Of a DNA stretch of 64,000 bases, positions 32,375-41,451 are shown one piece after another (position 1 is the first letter of the stretch; each line of letters begins with the position of its first letter). Location: positions 88,220 through 152,219 of the forward strand of contig JAKVCA010000017.1 of assembly GCA_022448315.1 (NCBI GenBank). The letters run 5' to 3'. The DNA comes from Pirellulaceae bacterium. GTDB taxonomy: Bacteria > Planctomycetota > Planctomycetia > Pirellulales > Pirellulaceae. The notes below the pieces were generated by a model that saw only the letters and a list, made by a program, of their open reading frames with translations, was not told the origin of the DNA and did no database searches. A program made the translations under genes and the position numbers.

Positions 32375-33319
32375 GTGACGGAATCTCATTTTCATACAAC
32401 GCCGACGATTCCAGTGAGGACCACCCGCCGGATGGCCCATTGGATCTGGAATCTCCTGTTGCTGGGGAGCATGCTTCTTGGTCCTGGTAGTCGCGTGGGG
32501 CATGCAATTCAAGACTCGCCGGAGCCGCTTATTCCCCGAAAATGTCACGTTTGGGGCGCGTTTGGCGAAGGAGCTTGGAGCCGGCTTCGGGTGACCTCAG
32601 AAACGCGGGATGATTTAGGCAACCCACTTCAAGTGCAGCGGCAGGTGGTCCGGACTCTGCACAAGGTGAACGATGCTGGCTACACCCTGCATCTACAGTC
32701 TTTTAAAGTGGTTGAGTCGCGTCCCGAGAACGAGGCCAATGAGCAGTTCATCGAAAATCCTTGGTATGTGACCTCAGCGGACTTGCTCAAAGATAATCCT
32801 TCAGATGTCCAACGGACCCTAAAAGTTTCAGGTCAAGAGGTTCAATGTCAGGTCTTCGAATACCGAGTGGGTCCTGAGGGGCAGCAGGTCACGCATCAAG
32901 ATTTTTTCAGTAAGAATGTCTTCCCCTTCTTTTTGAGGCGAATCGCCCTCAAACCTTCTCCGGTAAAGGATGAGCCTTTCATTTTGTCACAAGAGTACGA
33001 CATTCTCGAAGTTGACGTGCCCGTGCAGAGGGGCGACCGTCTTATCACGGCGGCCCAAACCCGGACGCTTCTGAAAACCGCGGACGCGACCACGGTTATC
33101 CTCGAACTCGTCTCCCCTGAGATCCCTGGAGGAATTCTGACCAAACGGACCATCGTGAGAGACAAAGAAGGTGTCATTCTTCGCCGGGAAACGATGGAAC
33201 TCGAGGATTTCGGCTTGCGAACGGATGCCGCCGAAGCTGAGCGGCGTGGGCAAAGATTTCGTGAATTTCGCCGGTTAGGTCGACCAATCCGCCCTCGACA
33301 GCCTGAGGCCATGAACTAG
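32375..33319 (+). CDS. Secreted protein of unknown function
   Basis: 314 residues from GTG 32375, or 295 from ATG 32432, which begins the hydrophobic leader (MAHWIWNLLLLGSMLLG). No family recognised. The mature part starts after GHAIQD with CHVWGAFGEGAWSRLRV and is rich in short beta strands. Its middle holds the pattern QRQVVRTLHKVNDAGYTLHLQSFKV, and the end is charged and Arg-rich (AEAERRGQRFREFRRLGRPIRPRQPE). The exported character and lack of membrane segments suggest a periplasmic or surface protein. It lies 145 bp after selA in the same direction. Confidence 0.7.
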   Translation: MTESHFHTTPTIPVRTTRRMAHWIWNLLLLGSMLLGPGSRVGHAIQDSPEPLIPRKCHVWGAFGEGAWSRLRVTSETRDDLGNPLQVQRQVVRTLHKVNDAGYTLHLQSFKVVESRPENEANEQFIENPWYVTSADLLKDNPSDVQRTLKVSGQEVQCQVFEYRVGPEGQQVTHQDFFSKNVFPFFLRRIALKPSPVKDEPFILSQEYDILEVDVPVQRGDRLITAAQTRTLLKTADATTVILELVSPEIPGGILTKRTIVRDKEGVILRRETMELEDFGLRTDAAEAERRGQRFREFRRLGRPIRPRQPEAMN

Positions 33320-33583
33320 GACAATTTGTGGTCTCGCGTGTTTTCAGTGGTTACCACCCCGTCGTGAAACGTCGGTTTCTGGCTCATGACACAAGTATTT
33401 CAGAGCCCATGTTGGGCCTGAAGGCCCATGGATTGTTTAAGTCGTCCCCTTTTGGCAGCGGTTTCAAACCCACATAATACGGGGATCAGGGCGGAAGGTC
33501 CTCCTTGGGACCCGGGGCTCCCGCCCGATACTCGCACTAGAGACGAGTGATCCTTTCTGCTTGTGTCATTTTTGAGAACCACC

Positions 33584-35062
33584 ATGGATAAAATCGTTCA
33601 ATCGGCAATTACTTTTGACGACGTCCTGCTGCAACCTCGATACAGCGAGGTCCTGCCTGCTGAAGTGGATCTCACCACACAATTCACCAGAAATGTTCGG
33701 CTAAATATTCCCATGTTGAGCTCGCCGATGGATACGGTGACCGAACATGCGATGGCCATTGCACTCGCCAAAATGGGTGGCGTAGGAATCATCCACAAAA
33801 ACATGTCGATCGAGTCTCAGACTGAAGAAGTCTACAAAGTCAAACGCAGTGCGAACGGCATCATTTTTGACCCCGTCACGTTGCCGCCAACGGCCCCTGT
33901 GGAAGAGGCACGCCGCGTGATGGATCAACACAACGTGTCCGGCGTACCGATTGTAGAAAATGATGGCAAGCTAGCAGGAATCTTGACCCGACGCGATTTG
34001 CGATTCCTTGAATCCTCTGACTTACCCATTTCCCAAGTAATGACTCAAGATGGGTTGGTGACGGCGACGGGAGAAGTAACGCTTGCGGAAGCTGAAAAGA
34101 TTTTAACGGCTAAAAAGGTGGAGAAACTTTTACTGGTTGACGAATCTTACAAATTAACGGGCCTGATCACGATCAAAGACATCGACATGATGAATAGCTA
34201 TCCCCGAGCCTGCAAAGACAGGCAAGGGAGGCTAAGAGTGGGGGCAGCGATTGGGGTTTACGACTTCGAAAGAGCCGAAAACCTTATTCGCAAAGATGTT
34301 GACGTCTTGGTGGTGGATAGCGCTCATGGCCACACGGCGAATGTGATTGAGACGGTCAAGGAACTGAAGTCTCAGTGGGACATTGATGTGGTTGCCGGCA
34401 ATATTGCGACCCAAGAGGGCTGTCGAGCTCTGGTGGATGCAGGTGCGGATGCGGTCAAAGTGGGAATTGGACCGGGTTCCATATGTACCACACGAGTCGT
34501 ATCGGGTGTTGGTGTTCCGCAGATTACGGCAATTCACAGTGCTGCCTCGGCTGCTCAAGAGTTTGGTGTGCCGATCATCGCAGATGGAGGCATAAGGTTC
34601 TCCGGCGACATCACCAAATCTTTGGCAGCGGGCGCCAATGTGGTCATGATCGGCGGTCTTTTTGCAGGTCTTGCAGAGAGCCCCGGTCAGGTCATTTTGT
34701 ATCAAGGAAGGACGTTCAAAACCTATCGCGGCATGGGATCCCTTGGAGCTATGGCCAAAGGTTCAAGTGAACGCTACCGCCAGCCCGGTGCTGAAGGTGG
34801 TCGGAAATTTGTACCTGAAGGCGTTGAGGGACGAGTTCCGTTTAAAGGACCTTTGAGCGACTTTGTATACCAGCTGATTGGTGGTCTGCGAGCCGGCATG
34901 GGCTACTGTGGGACTCGCACAATAGAGGAATTGCGAACGGATGCGCGATTTATCCAAGTCTCGGCTGCGAGTGTTCGAGAAAGTCACCCCCACGACATTG
35001 CCATTACACAAGAGTCTCCCAACTACAGTCCGGAGTACCCTCTTACGGGAGAAGGCAACTGA
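33584..35062 (+). CDS. guaB: IMP dehydrogenase
   Basis: 492 residues from ATG 33584 (GAGAA upstream). It oxidises IMP to XMP with NAD+, the committed step of GMP synthesis. The TIM barrel starts with [17 protein letters not shown] and [20 protein letters not shown] pair (about 95-205) is inserted, with [20 protein letters not shown] and LITIKDIDM. The catalytic loop [18 protein letters not shown] carries the active Cys. The flap has [16 protein letters not shown] with a following RVPFKG. The preceding 264-bp gap contains a small hairpin near 33411-33429 and CATAAT at 33472, neither convincing as a regulator. An exported protein follows 22 bp later. Confidence 0.97.
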   Translation: MDKIVQSAITFDDVLLQPRYSEVLPAEVDLTTQFTRNVRLNIPMLSSPMDTVTEHAMAIALAKMGGVGIIHKNMSIESQTEEVYKVKRSANGIIFDPVTLPPTAPVEEARRVMDQHNVSGVPIVENDGKLAGILTRRDLRFLESSDLPISQVMTQDGLVTATGEVTLAEAEKILTAKKVEKLLLVDESYKLTGLITIKDIDMMNSYPRACKDRQGRLRVGAAIGVYDFERAENLIRKDVDVLVVDSAHGHTANVIETVKELKSQWDIDVVAGNIATQEGCRALVDAGADAVKVGIGPGSICTTRVVSGVGVPQITAIHSAASAAQEFGVPIIADGGIRFSGDITKSLAAGANVVMIGGLFAGLAESPGQVILYQGRTFKTYRGMGSLGAMAKGSSERYRQPGAEGGRKFVPEGVEGRVPFKGPLSDFVYQLIGGLRAGMGYCGTRTIEELRTDARFIQVSAASVRESHPHDIAITQESPNYSPEYPLTGEGN

Positions 35063-35084
35063 GGGAAACGCGACTCGGCCAACA

Positions 35085-36464
35085 ATGGTCGTGGCCGCTC
35101 GTATGTTGCTTCTGTGCGGCTCCATCCTGTTCGGACTTCAAGGCGGAATTTCGGCCCAAGAGGTCGGAGAATCGGAAAGCGGTTTGGGAAATGTCCCGGT
35201 TTTAAAACGACCGCTTCCGCAGACAGCGACGAACGTGACTGATCACGATCAAGTGGCATTCAATGAAGCGCGTCTTGAGAAGCCCTCCGGCACTGATCAG
35301 CGGGAATTGAAATGGCGTCGTCGCGATATTGCTACCGCAAGCTATCCGGGCAAGGTTGAAACTCAGTCCCGGAATTCCCACGCTCGTCTTCGAGTTGCGA
35401 GGCAGCATGATCCGCTCGACGATCCCTTTGGGGACAGAACCTCTCGTGTCCACCCGCAAGGGACTCTGATGCCTGGCGCCGCACCTCGACTCCATTCAGC
35501 GACCGGAGTGGCAGGTTTTAGCGCGAGAATGCAGCAAGTCGGAGGCACCTATGGCGAAGGCGAACCTGTCGCGGATGGAGATAGCCGGGTCGGCTGTGAG
35601 GCCTTGGCTGGCACTCCGATCACTTCGATCAAATTCTCGATGGCCCCCCAGCTGTTTCCCGGGCAATCGGAGGAGAAGCGAGAGCGGTACCTCAATTTAC
35701 TACGTAAGCTGATTGGTAATCCTGTGGTGACATGGACCACCTATGAGGGAGCGGATCGTAGTGTTGAGAAACGTTATGAGGGACGCTTCAAATCACAGTC
35801 CGGCGATGACTACATCACGATCGTGACCATTGAAACTTTAGATAATCAGATCATCGAACTCGGGAAGCCAGAAACGGGGTGGCTCACCGCTGAAACGGTG
35901 GAGATGGCTCATATCCTCACGAACAACCCCAAGCAGTCATGGACCGACAAACAGGGACACGTTGTCGCTGAAGGTTGGTTCATTAATTACATCAACGACT
36001 CAGTCGTCATCCGAACTGCTGAGGGAAAAGACATCTCCATCCGTCATAACGATCTTTCGAATGGAGCTTTGGCGACCGTTTCAGAATTATGGGACTTGCC
36101 AATCGAATGTGGTGTCCCGGAAGCGGGATCGGCGCAAAGACACTGGGTCGCTCAGAAATACACATGGAAAGCATCCGCCCTCTGCCATAAGCCGCTCTAT
36201 TTCGAGGATATTCAACTGGAGCGGTACGGCCACTCCGGTGGATTCCTGATGCAGCCAGTTCGATCCGGTGCACACTTTTTCCTGAACATCGCTGCCCTGC
36301 CCTACCACGTCGGGGTTTATCCACCACGTGAGTCCAGATACGCCCTTGGTTATTACCGCCCAGGAAATTGCGCCCCATTCCGAGGTTACGCGTTTCCTGT
36401 CAGTGCTCAGGGCGGTTTAACGGCGGCAGGTTTTTATGTCGGGGCCCCTTTTGTCCTGCCATAA
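35085..36464 (+). CDS. Secreted planctomycete protein with C-terminal LCHKPLYFED motif
   Basis: 459 residues from ATG 35085; the frame is open into guaB. A signal peptide (about 1-30, AARMLLLCGSILFGLQGGISAQ) leads into a disordered middle with basic and Ser/Pro-rich sequence. A central domain (about 205-335) is strand-rich. The end is a conserved-looking block LCHKPLYFEDIQLERYG, SGAHFFLNIAALPYHVG and LGYYRPGNCAPFRGY. I recall this Cys/Tyr-rich tail from other planctomycete proteins of unknown function. The protein is likely outside the cytoplasm. It follows guaB by 22 bp and may be cotranscribed, but there is no functional link. Confidence 0.7.
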   Translation: MVVAARMLLLCGSILFGLQGGISAQEVGESESGLGNVPVLKRPLPQTATNVTDHDQVAFNEARLEKPSGTDQRELKWRRRDIATASYPGKVETQSRNSHARLRVARQHDPLDDPFGDRTSRVHPQGTLMPGAAPRLHSATGVAGFSARMQQVGGTYGEGEPVADGDSRVGCEALAGTPITSIKFSMAPQLFPGQSEEKRERYLNLLRKLIGNPVVTWTTYEGADRSVEKRYEGRFKSQSGDDYITIVTIETLDNQIIELGKPETGWLTAETVEMAHILTNNPKQSWTDKQGHVVAEGWFINYINDSVVIRTAEGKDISIRHNDLSNGALATVSELWDLPIECGVPEAGSAQRHWVAQKYTWKASALCHKPLYFEDIQLERYGHSGGFLMQPVRSGAHFFLNIAALPYHVGVYPPRESRYALGYYRPGNCAPFRGYAFPVSAQGGLTAAGFYVGAPFVLP

Positions 36465-36598
36465 CGCATGGGCTGATTCAAGCGGATAACGATTGGCCTG
36501 CGGAGAGGATTCTTGGCTCAGTCGTGGAGCGACTGGGGACTCATAGGGGGTAACTTCCGTGGGTGAGGAGTCTTTTTTCCGATTGTAAATGCCTTGGC

Positions 36599-36639
36599 AG
36601 CGGCCGCGTTTTTCAAAGAGGAACAACGCTAGCGGCCGC
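36599..36639. repeat. Pair of GCGGCCGC palindromes forming an imperfect hairpin
   Basis: The 8-bp palindrome GCGGCCGC occurs at 36599-36606 and again at 36632-36639. With the flanking GTT/AAC bases they form an imperfect stem around a short A/G-rich loop. No U-tract follows, so it is not a simple terminator. It lies between a secreted protein gene and a TPR lipoprotein gene. Confidence 0.4.
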
Positions 36640-36725
36640 AGATTCACCTTGTCGCACCAAGATGGATTCGCTACAGTCCCCGCCAGTTTCTCAGATAAGT
36701 GGCGGCGAACTCAAGGAATCAGCTG

Positions 36726-37472
36726 GTGAAGGCGACCTGTGATCGAGCGATAAGACAGGCTTATGTCGGGCTCTTTGTCATGTACTGCGTGTTAACGGTG
36801 GGTTGTGGGGCCGTTGCCAATAGCAGCAATGTGCAGGGAAAACGCCTATTCATGGCTGGTCAGTACAGTCAGGCACTGCAGTCATTTGAAAAGGCGGTCC
36901 AACAGGATCCTCAGAATGCGGATGCTTACTACAACATGGCCGCTACCTACCACAAGCTGGGGGCCAGTTCGGCGAATGCGCAGTACCTGAATCAAGCTGA
37001 GGTTCTGTATAACGAATGCCTCAATCGAAATGCTTCGCATACGGATTGTTATCGGGGACTCGCGGTTTTATTGGTTGAAACCAACCGGAAAGACAAGGCG
37101 TTTACCTTGCTTCGTGGCTGGAATGCGGCTGAACCACGTTCCACCGATCCCAAGCTTGAGCTTGCTCGACTCTACAAAGAATTCGGAGACACTCAGACCG
37201 CGTCTGACCTGGTGGTGGATGCCATCAAGCAGAATCCCCGCGATGCTCGCGCTAATCGGGCGATGGGAATGCTTCGAGAGCAACAGGGTGAGCTCAACCT
37301 TGCGTTGGATAGTTACCAACGGGCTCTGAACGCCAATTCCATGCAACCGGATTTGGCCGCTAAGGTCGCGAGTCTACAACAGTCCATCGCGACTCAATAC
37401 GCGGGACAACCCGGAGCACGGTCCACGCAAATGGCGACCACTCTCCCCGTGCCGACGGCTGGACGCTACTAA
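36726..37472 (+). CDS. TPR lipoprotein
   Basis: 248 residues from GTG 36726, preferred over GTG 36699 because AAGGAA is seven bases upstream. A leader ending in VLTVGCGA places a lipobox-like Cys at the N-terminus of the mature protein; the -3 residue is not ideal, so lipidation is likely but not certain. At least four tetratricopeptide repeats follow: GKRLFMAGQYSQALQSFEKAVQQDPQNADAYYNMAATY, then others through NLALDSYQRALNAN. The last 35 residues are Pro/Ala/Thr-rich. It is probably a scaffold at the inner or outer membrane. A strong hairpin follows the stop. Confidence 0.85.
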   Translation: MKATCDRAIRQAYVGLFVMYCVLTVGCGAVANSSNVQGKRLFMAGQYSQALQSFEKAVQQDPQNADAYYNMAATYHKLGASSANAQYLNQAEVLYNECLNRNASHTDCYRGLAVLLVETNRKDKAFTLLRGWNAAEPRSTDPKLELARLYKEFGDTQTASDLVVDAIKQNPRDARANRAMGMLREQQGELNLALDSYQRALNANSMQPDLAAKVASLQQSIATQYAGQPGARSTQMATTLPVPTAGRY

Positions 37473-37475
37473 AAG

Positions 37476-37503
37476 ACGACGCATTGGAAAAACTATGCGT
37501 CGT
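37476..37503 (-). terminator. Perfect 9-bp hairpin between convergent genes
   Basis: ACGACGCAT (37476-37484) pairs with ATGCGTCGT (37495-37503) around a 10-nt loop. On the minus strand it is followed by CTTTTAG, a short U-tract, so it may end transcription of the thioredoxin-like gene 120 bp upstream. On the plus strand it starts four bases after the TPR gene stop. Confidence 0.55.
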
Positions 37504-37622
37504 TGACCGCGTGCAGTTGACCGCGGATGTCATAATCGACTCCAACTCCCGTCTTGAATTCGGTGTTTGACTGGGCGGAACAGCGGGCTCTATCCCACTC
37601 CTTGACATGCGAGTCGATGAAC

Positions 37623-38180
37623 TTAATCGCCGTGGCGTTCTCTCAATTTGGGTGAGAGACGCACGATCCAGTGCACCCGTTCAAATTCATTCAGCCATTG
37701 CTGGGTCACTTCCTTCGTCAGATCGTGATCTGTGGAGAGCCCCGTGGGACATGCCGCGCCGTTCAACGAGGCGGACATGTTTCGATACTTTGCGAGAGTG
37801 CGATCTCCAAAGTGCGATAAGAAGTCAAAATCTTCATTGAGAAATACGACTTGAGGCACTCGAGCTGCTCCACAAATCCTGAGCGATTCTGCCAACTCAG
37901 TATCACTGTCACGATCGAGGAATCGGAGTTCAAAGGTGGAGGTGGCCTCACAGAGTGCATGAATGATGGGGCACTGCTCAACACAGTCACCGCACCACGT
38001 GCCTGCCATGCACAACAGGTAGACTTTGCGATTGAATGACTTCGCCAGAATCATTTGTGCTTCTGACAATTCAACCGAGCTTAAGGTCAGTTCAAACCTG
38101 CGACGATGTTCATCCGTGCCGTACTTCGCCAGAAATTCTTCGTAATTGAGCGCAGCTTCGTACTTGCTCTTGAAGTCCAT
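37623..38180 (-). CDS. Thioredoxin-fold protein with WCGDC motif
   Basis: 185 residues without a signal peptide. A helical N-terminus (KYEAALNYEEFLAKYG) precedes a thioredoxin domain with VYLLCMAGTWCGDCVEQCPIIHAL; the redox pair is Cys-Gly-Asp-Cys. The cis-Pro equivalent is in ARVPQVVFLNEDF. This is the thioredoxin-like family with a WCGDC motif seen in cytosolic proteins, presumably a disulfide reductase or a peroxide-related electron donor. The C-terminus is helical and contains two more Cys-poor acidic stretches. It is transcribed toward the TPR gene. Confidence 0.85.
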   Translation of the reverse strand: MDFKSKYEAALNYEEFLAKYGTDEHRRRFELTLSSVELSEAQMILAKSFNRKVYLLCMAGTWCGDCVEQCPIIHALCEATSTFELRFLDRDSDTELAESLRICGAARVPQVVFLNEDFDFLSHFGDRTLAKYRNMSASLNGAACPTGLSTDHDLTKEVTQQWLNEFERVHWIVRLSPKLRERHGD

Positions 38181-38314
38181 GGGTTTCTACCTGTTTTGCG
38201 AATGCGAGAAACATGCTGAAAAAGCTCGAAGGTCTTCAAACGGGATACAGATCGCCCGGATTGCTTCGCTGCGTGCGGCCGCCACGTCGGGAACCCATGA
38301 GCGTGCTCGAAGAT

Positions 38315-38494
38315 CTAGGTTTTCTTCTTGGTGACTTTCTTTTTGGTCGTTTTCTTTTTTACTGACTTCTTGGCCGCAACCTTCTTGGTTGCTTTTGCCG
38401 CAGCCTTTTTGGCCGTCTTCTTCTTGGGTTTTCCAAAAGCGCCCGCAAAGTTGTCAGAATATTTCTGCGTGGCTCCCACGCGTAAAATGGTCAT
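38315..38494 (-). CDS. Lysine/alanine-rich histone H1-like small protein
   Basis: 59 residues from ATG 38494, with GAGGA six or seven bases upstream, a clear start signal. The first 22 residues form an ordered-looking head, MTILRVGATQKYSDNFAGAFG. From residue 23 on the sequence is a KKK/AAK/KTTKKK tail like the tail of bacterial H1-like proteins. Such tails bind DNA or RNA without sequence specificity. The head is distinctive and, as I recall, is shared by other planctomycete proteins. A nucleoid- or ribosome-associated role is inference. The low-complexity tail means the antisense frame is also open. Confidence 0.75.
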   Translation of the reverse strand: MTILRVGATQKYSDNFAGAFGKPKKKTAKKAAAKATKKVAAKKSVKKKTTKKKVTKKKT

Positions 38495-38628
38495 CGTCAA
38501 TCCTCGGTTCGGTAACAAAGATGGCTCAGGAGCGTTGTGATTGGTAGCGGTGTGAACCCTCGTCACCCGCAACATGCCCCATTGAATTTCCTAGTTTGAT
38601 AAAACATCTCTTGGGTGGGGTCAAGTCG

Positions 38629-40302
38629 TCATTGTTTCAACCTCTTGTATCGGAAACGCTGTGGTTCATCCGCCCCGATTCCCAATCGTTCTCTTCGCTG
38701 CTTTTCGTAGGTTTCAAAGGTGCCCTCGGACCAGTGGACGTAGCCATCTCCTTCGAAGGCTAGGATGTGGGTGGCAAGGCGATCGAGGAACCAGCGATCG
38801 TGACTGATAACAACCACGCAGCCCGCAAAATTCAGAACAGCCTCCTCGAGTGCCCGTAGTGTATCGACGTCGAGATCGTTGGTCGGCTCGTCGAGGAGCA
38901 ATACGTTGCAGCCCCTTCGCAAGAGTTTGGCGAGGTGGACTCGGTTACGCTCTCCCCCGGAGAGCACACCCACTTTTTTCTCCTGATCCGGACCGCGGAA
39001 ATTGAATCGGGAGACGTAGGCGCGAGCGTTGATTTTCCGACCACCCATCTCGAGCGTATCGTTGCCCTCCGAGATTTCCTCGTAAACGGAGTGCTCATCC
39101 TTCAGTTCATCACGACTTTGATCAACATAGCCGAGTTCGACGGTTTGACCGACTTTCAATGAACCGCGATCAGGTTCGGCCTGCCGGGTCAACATGCGGA
39201 ATAGGGTGGTTTTGCCAGCACCATTTGCACCAATCACTCCAATGATGCCACCCGGCGGAAGATTGAACGAAAGGTTTTCGAATAGAACTTTTTCGTCGAA
39301 AGCCTTTGAAATGTCATTTGCTTCAATCACGGACTGTCCGAGGTGCTGACCCGGGGGGATCTGTAGTTCAAATTCGTCGGGCCGCTCCTCAAAACTCTCT
39401 GCCGCCATTTGCTCGTAGGCCGCGATACGAGCCTTGTTCTTTGCCTGTCTCGCTCTGGGGGCCATTCGGACCCATTCAAGTTCCCTTTGCAGCGATTTCT
39501 GTTTCGCCTCTTGCGACCTTTCTTCCTGCGCTAATCTGGCCTGTTTCTGTTCGAGCCAGGAACTGTAGTTGCCTTCCCATGGGATGCCTTTGCCTCGGTC
39601 CAATTCAAGGATCCAGCCGGCCACATTGTCCAGAAAATACCTGTCGTGGGTAACCGCGACCACGGTCCCTTCGTATTCTTTAAGAAAGTGTTCCAGCCAT
39701 TGGACACTATCGGCATCAAGGTGGTTGGTCGGTTCGTCGAGCAGCAGCAGATCGGGGCGTTCCAGCAGAAGTTTGCACAGGGCCACTCGTCGACGCTCAC
39801 CACCGGACAGCGTGCTGACCTCAGCGTCTCGAGGAGGGAGATTCATGACCTCCATTGCAACTTCAATTTCGTGATCCAGTTCCCAAGTGTTCGTTGCTTC
39901 GATCTGATCTTGGACACGCGCCATTTCGTCGTAGACTTTTTGCATGGCGTCATCGTCAAGAGGCTCCGCACACTTCATGCTCAACTCGTTGTAGCGATCC
40001 AGCAGAGCTCGACGCGGCGCGACAGATTCTTGCAGATTGCCCCAAACGTCAAGTTCAGCGTTGAGTTGTGGCTCTTGAGGCAGATAGCCGACCGTAAACC
40101 CGTCTGTCAATCTTGCTTCACCATCAAATTCGCGGTCCAGACCCGCCATGATTCGAAGCAGCGTACTCTTTCCTGATCCGTTTCGCCCCAGTACACCAAT
40201 TTTTGCTCCTGGATAAAACGCCAGCCAAATGTTGCTCAGCACCTCTTTGGTACCATGCTTTTTGGTCAACTCTTGAATCGTGTAGATGTACTGCTTGCCC
40301 AT
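38629..40302 (-). CDS. ettA: Energy-dependent translational throttle protein EttA
   Basis: 557 residues, the exact family size. EttA binds the ribosomal E site and gates the first elongation step according to the ATP/ADP ratio. Two ABC ATPase domains: GRNGSGKSTLLRIM with LSGGERRRVALCK and LLLLDEPTNHLD, then GANGAGKTTLFRM with LSGGERNRVHLAK and VLLLDEPTNDLD. Between them is the characteristic linker containing EWVRMAPRARQAKNKARI. The ATG at 40302 is followed by the EttA-type QYIYTIQELTKKHG start. A second ABC-F protein sits 30 kb away in this window, but the two have different C-termini and roles. Confidence 0.95.
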   Translation of the reverse strand: MGKQYIYTIQELTKKHGTKEVLSNIWLAFYPGAKIGVLGRNGSGKSTLLRIMAGLDREFDGEARLTDGFTVGYLPQEPQLNAELDVWGNLQESVAPRRALLDRYNELSMKCAEPLDDDAMQKVYDEMARVQDQIEATNTWELDHEIEVAMEVMNLPPRDAEVSTLSGGERRRVALCKLLLERPDLLLLDEPTNHLDADSVQWLEHFLKEYEGTVVAVTHDRYFLDNVAGWILELDRGKGIPWEGNYSSWLEQKQARLAQEERSQEAKQKSLQRELEWVRMAPRARQAKNKARIAAYEQMAAESFEERPDEFELQIPPGQHLGQSVIEANDISKAFDEKVLFENLSFNLPPGGIIGVIGANGAGKTTLFRMLTRQAEPDRGSLKVGQTVELGYVDQSRDELKDEHSVYEEISEGNDTLEMGGRKINARAYVSRFNFRGPDQEKKVGVLSGGERNRVHLAKLLRRGCNVLLLDEPTNDLDVDTLRALEEAVLNFAGCVVVISHDRWFLDRLATHILAFEGDGYVHWSEGTFETYEKQRRERLGIGADEPQRFRYKRLKQ

Positions 40303-40810
40303 GTTGATTGATCAATTCCAGGGTTGATTTTTTGGTTTGCTCAGTGAGGTCGAGAGCCAGGCCCGCCGCCCGACTTGCATGGCCCTTTGAAACGCGTTGT
40401 TTCGTCTCTGAGGCCTAGACATGCCCAATGTTCTGCCTCTCGTCGAAGCCTCAAATTATAGCGAAACAAACGCAACTCTAAACGGGAGGCAGGAGACGGC
40501 TTTTCGTGAGCCGAGGGCTTCTTGAAAAGCTCCTCGTAACCCGTCTTGAAAGGCCAAGCCCGCCCCTTTTTATCTCGGCTTGTATTCCTTCGTTTCAACG
40601 AAAAACCGGGCGAGATGGGCTAGGTGTTGGCGATCCGTTCGTTATTATGTCGTAAGGCCTCCCTAGAGTCTGAAGGATCGAGGGTAAGCATGACCGAGAC
40701 GACATTGGGCAAAGAAATTCTGGCCGTGTCCATGCTGTGAAATCTAGAAGGCCCGTGAAATCTAGAAGGCCCGTCCGTTCCCACTGCCTCGGCAATGATT
40801 TGGAATCTGA
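40303..40810. other. Divergent intergenic region with an 18-bp tandem duplication
   Basis: 508 bp between ettA and the exonuclease gene. It holds two perfect copies of GTGAAATCTAGAAGGCCC at 40737-40754 and 40755-40772, adjacent and in the same orientation. No coding region, RNA gene or terminator is evident; several short frames are open but weak. Confidence 0.5.
40737..40772. repeat. Perfect 18-bp tandem duplication
   Basis: GTGAAATCTAGAAGGCCC is repeated head to tail twice, 38 bp before the exonuclease start codon. Each copy contains the palindrome TCTAGA. Two repeats could be a binding-site pair or a slippage product. Confidence 0.85.
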
Positions 40811-41377
40811 ATGGCGAAATCGCTTGACCAAATACTCGTGATTGATATCGAATCGACCTGCTGGGAAGGCGGTTTTTCTCCACCTGGTCAAGTTTCAGAA
40901 ATCATCGAGATAGGCCTTTGTCTCGTTGATGTGGCTTCGCTCGAGAGGCTGGAGCGTCGGTCGATTATGGTGCGACCGCAAATGTCAACGGTGAGCCCCT
41001 TTTGTACCGAGCTCACGTCCATTACTCCCGCGATGGCAGAAGCGGGCATGACCCTTGCCGAAGCCGTAGACATTCTGCTTGACGAATACGACTCAGAGCA
41101 CCGATTATTTGCGAGCTGGGGGGATTACGATCGTAATCAGTTCAAACGGAACTGCGACGATTACCGACTCCCCTACCCTTTCGGCCCGACTCATCTCAAC
41201 GTCAAGAATCTATTCTCCGTGGGCTTCGGGATTCGCAAAGAACTTGGAATCGATGGTGCCATGGATCGGGTCGGTTTTTCGATGGAAGGTACTCACCATC
41301 GTGGCGTTGACGATGCATGGAATATCGCTCAACTGCTTTGCCTTGTTCTGAAAAGGATGCGCCGCGGGCTCGGCTAA
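40811..41377 (+). CDS. DEDDh 3'-5' exonuclease (ERI1/KapD-like)
   Basis: 188 residues. The DEDDh catalytic residues are visible: DIEST (motif I, with ESTCW), a second acid in SWGDYDRNQF (motif II) and the catalytic His plus final acid in HRGVDDAWN (motif III). The DIESTCW and HHRGVDDAWN signatures match ERI1/KapD/RNase T-like exonucleases, which trim short RNA or DNA 3' ends. There is no signal peptide. No other RNA processing gene is adjacent. The two 18-bp repeats lie directly upstream. Confidence 0.9.
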   Translation: MAKSLDQILVIDIESTCWEGGFSPPGQVSEIIEIGLCLVDVASLERLERRSIMVRPQMSTVSPFCTELTSITPAMAEAGMTLAEAVDILLDEYDSEHRLFASWGDYDRNQFKRNCDDYRLPYPFGPTHLNVKNLFSVGFGIRKELGIDGAMDRVGFSMEGTHHRGVDDAWNIAQLLCLVLKRMRRGLG

Positions 41378-41451
41378 TGCCATGCCCGCGTCTCGCCTGA
41401 AAGTGCAATTTCCCGAGGTTTGCGAAGTGCAACGAAGGGTCTGTGCGGTCT

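Noticed and set aside
33408-33431. GGGCCT-GA-AGGCCC hairpin before guaB considered as a terminator or riboswitch
   Set aside because: No U-tract follows and no purine-riboswitch-like conserved core is visible.
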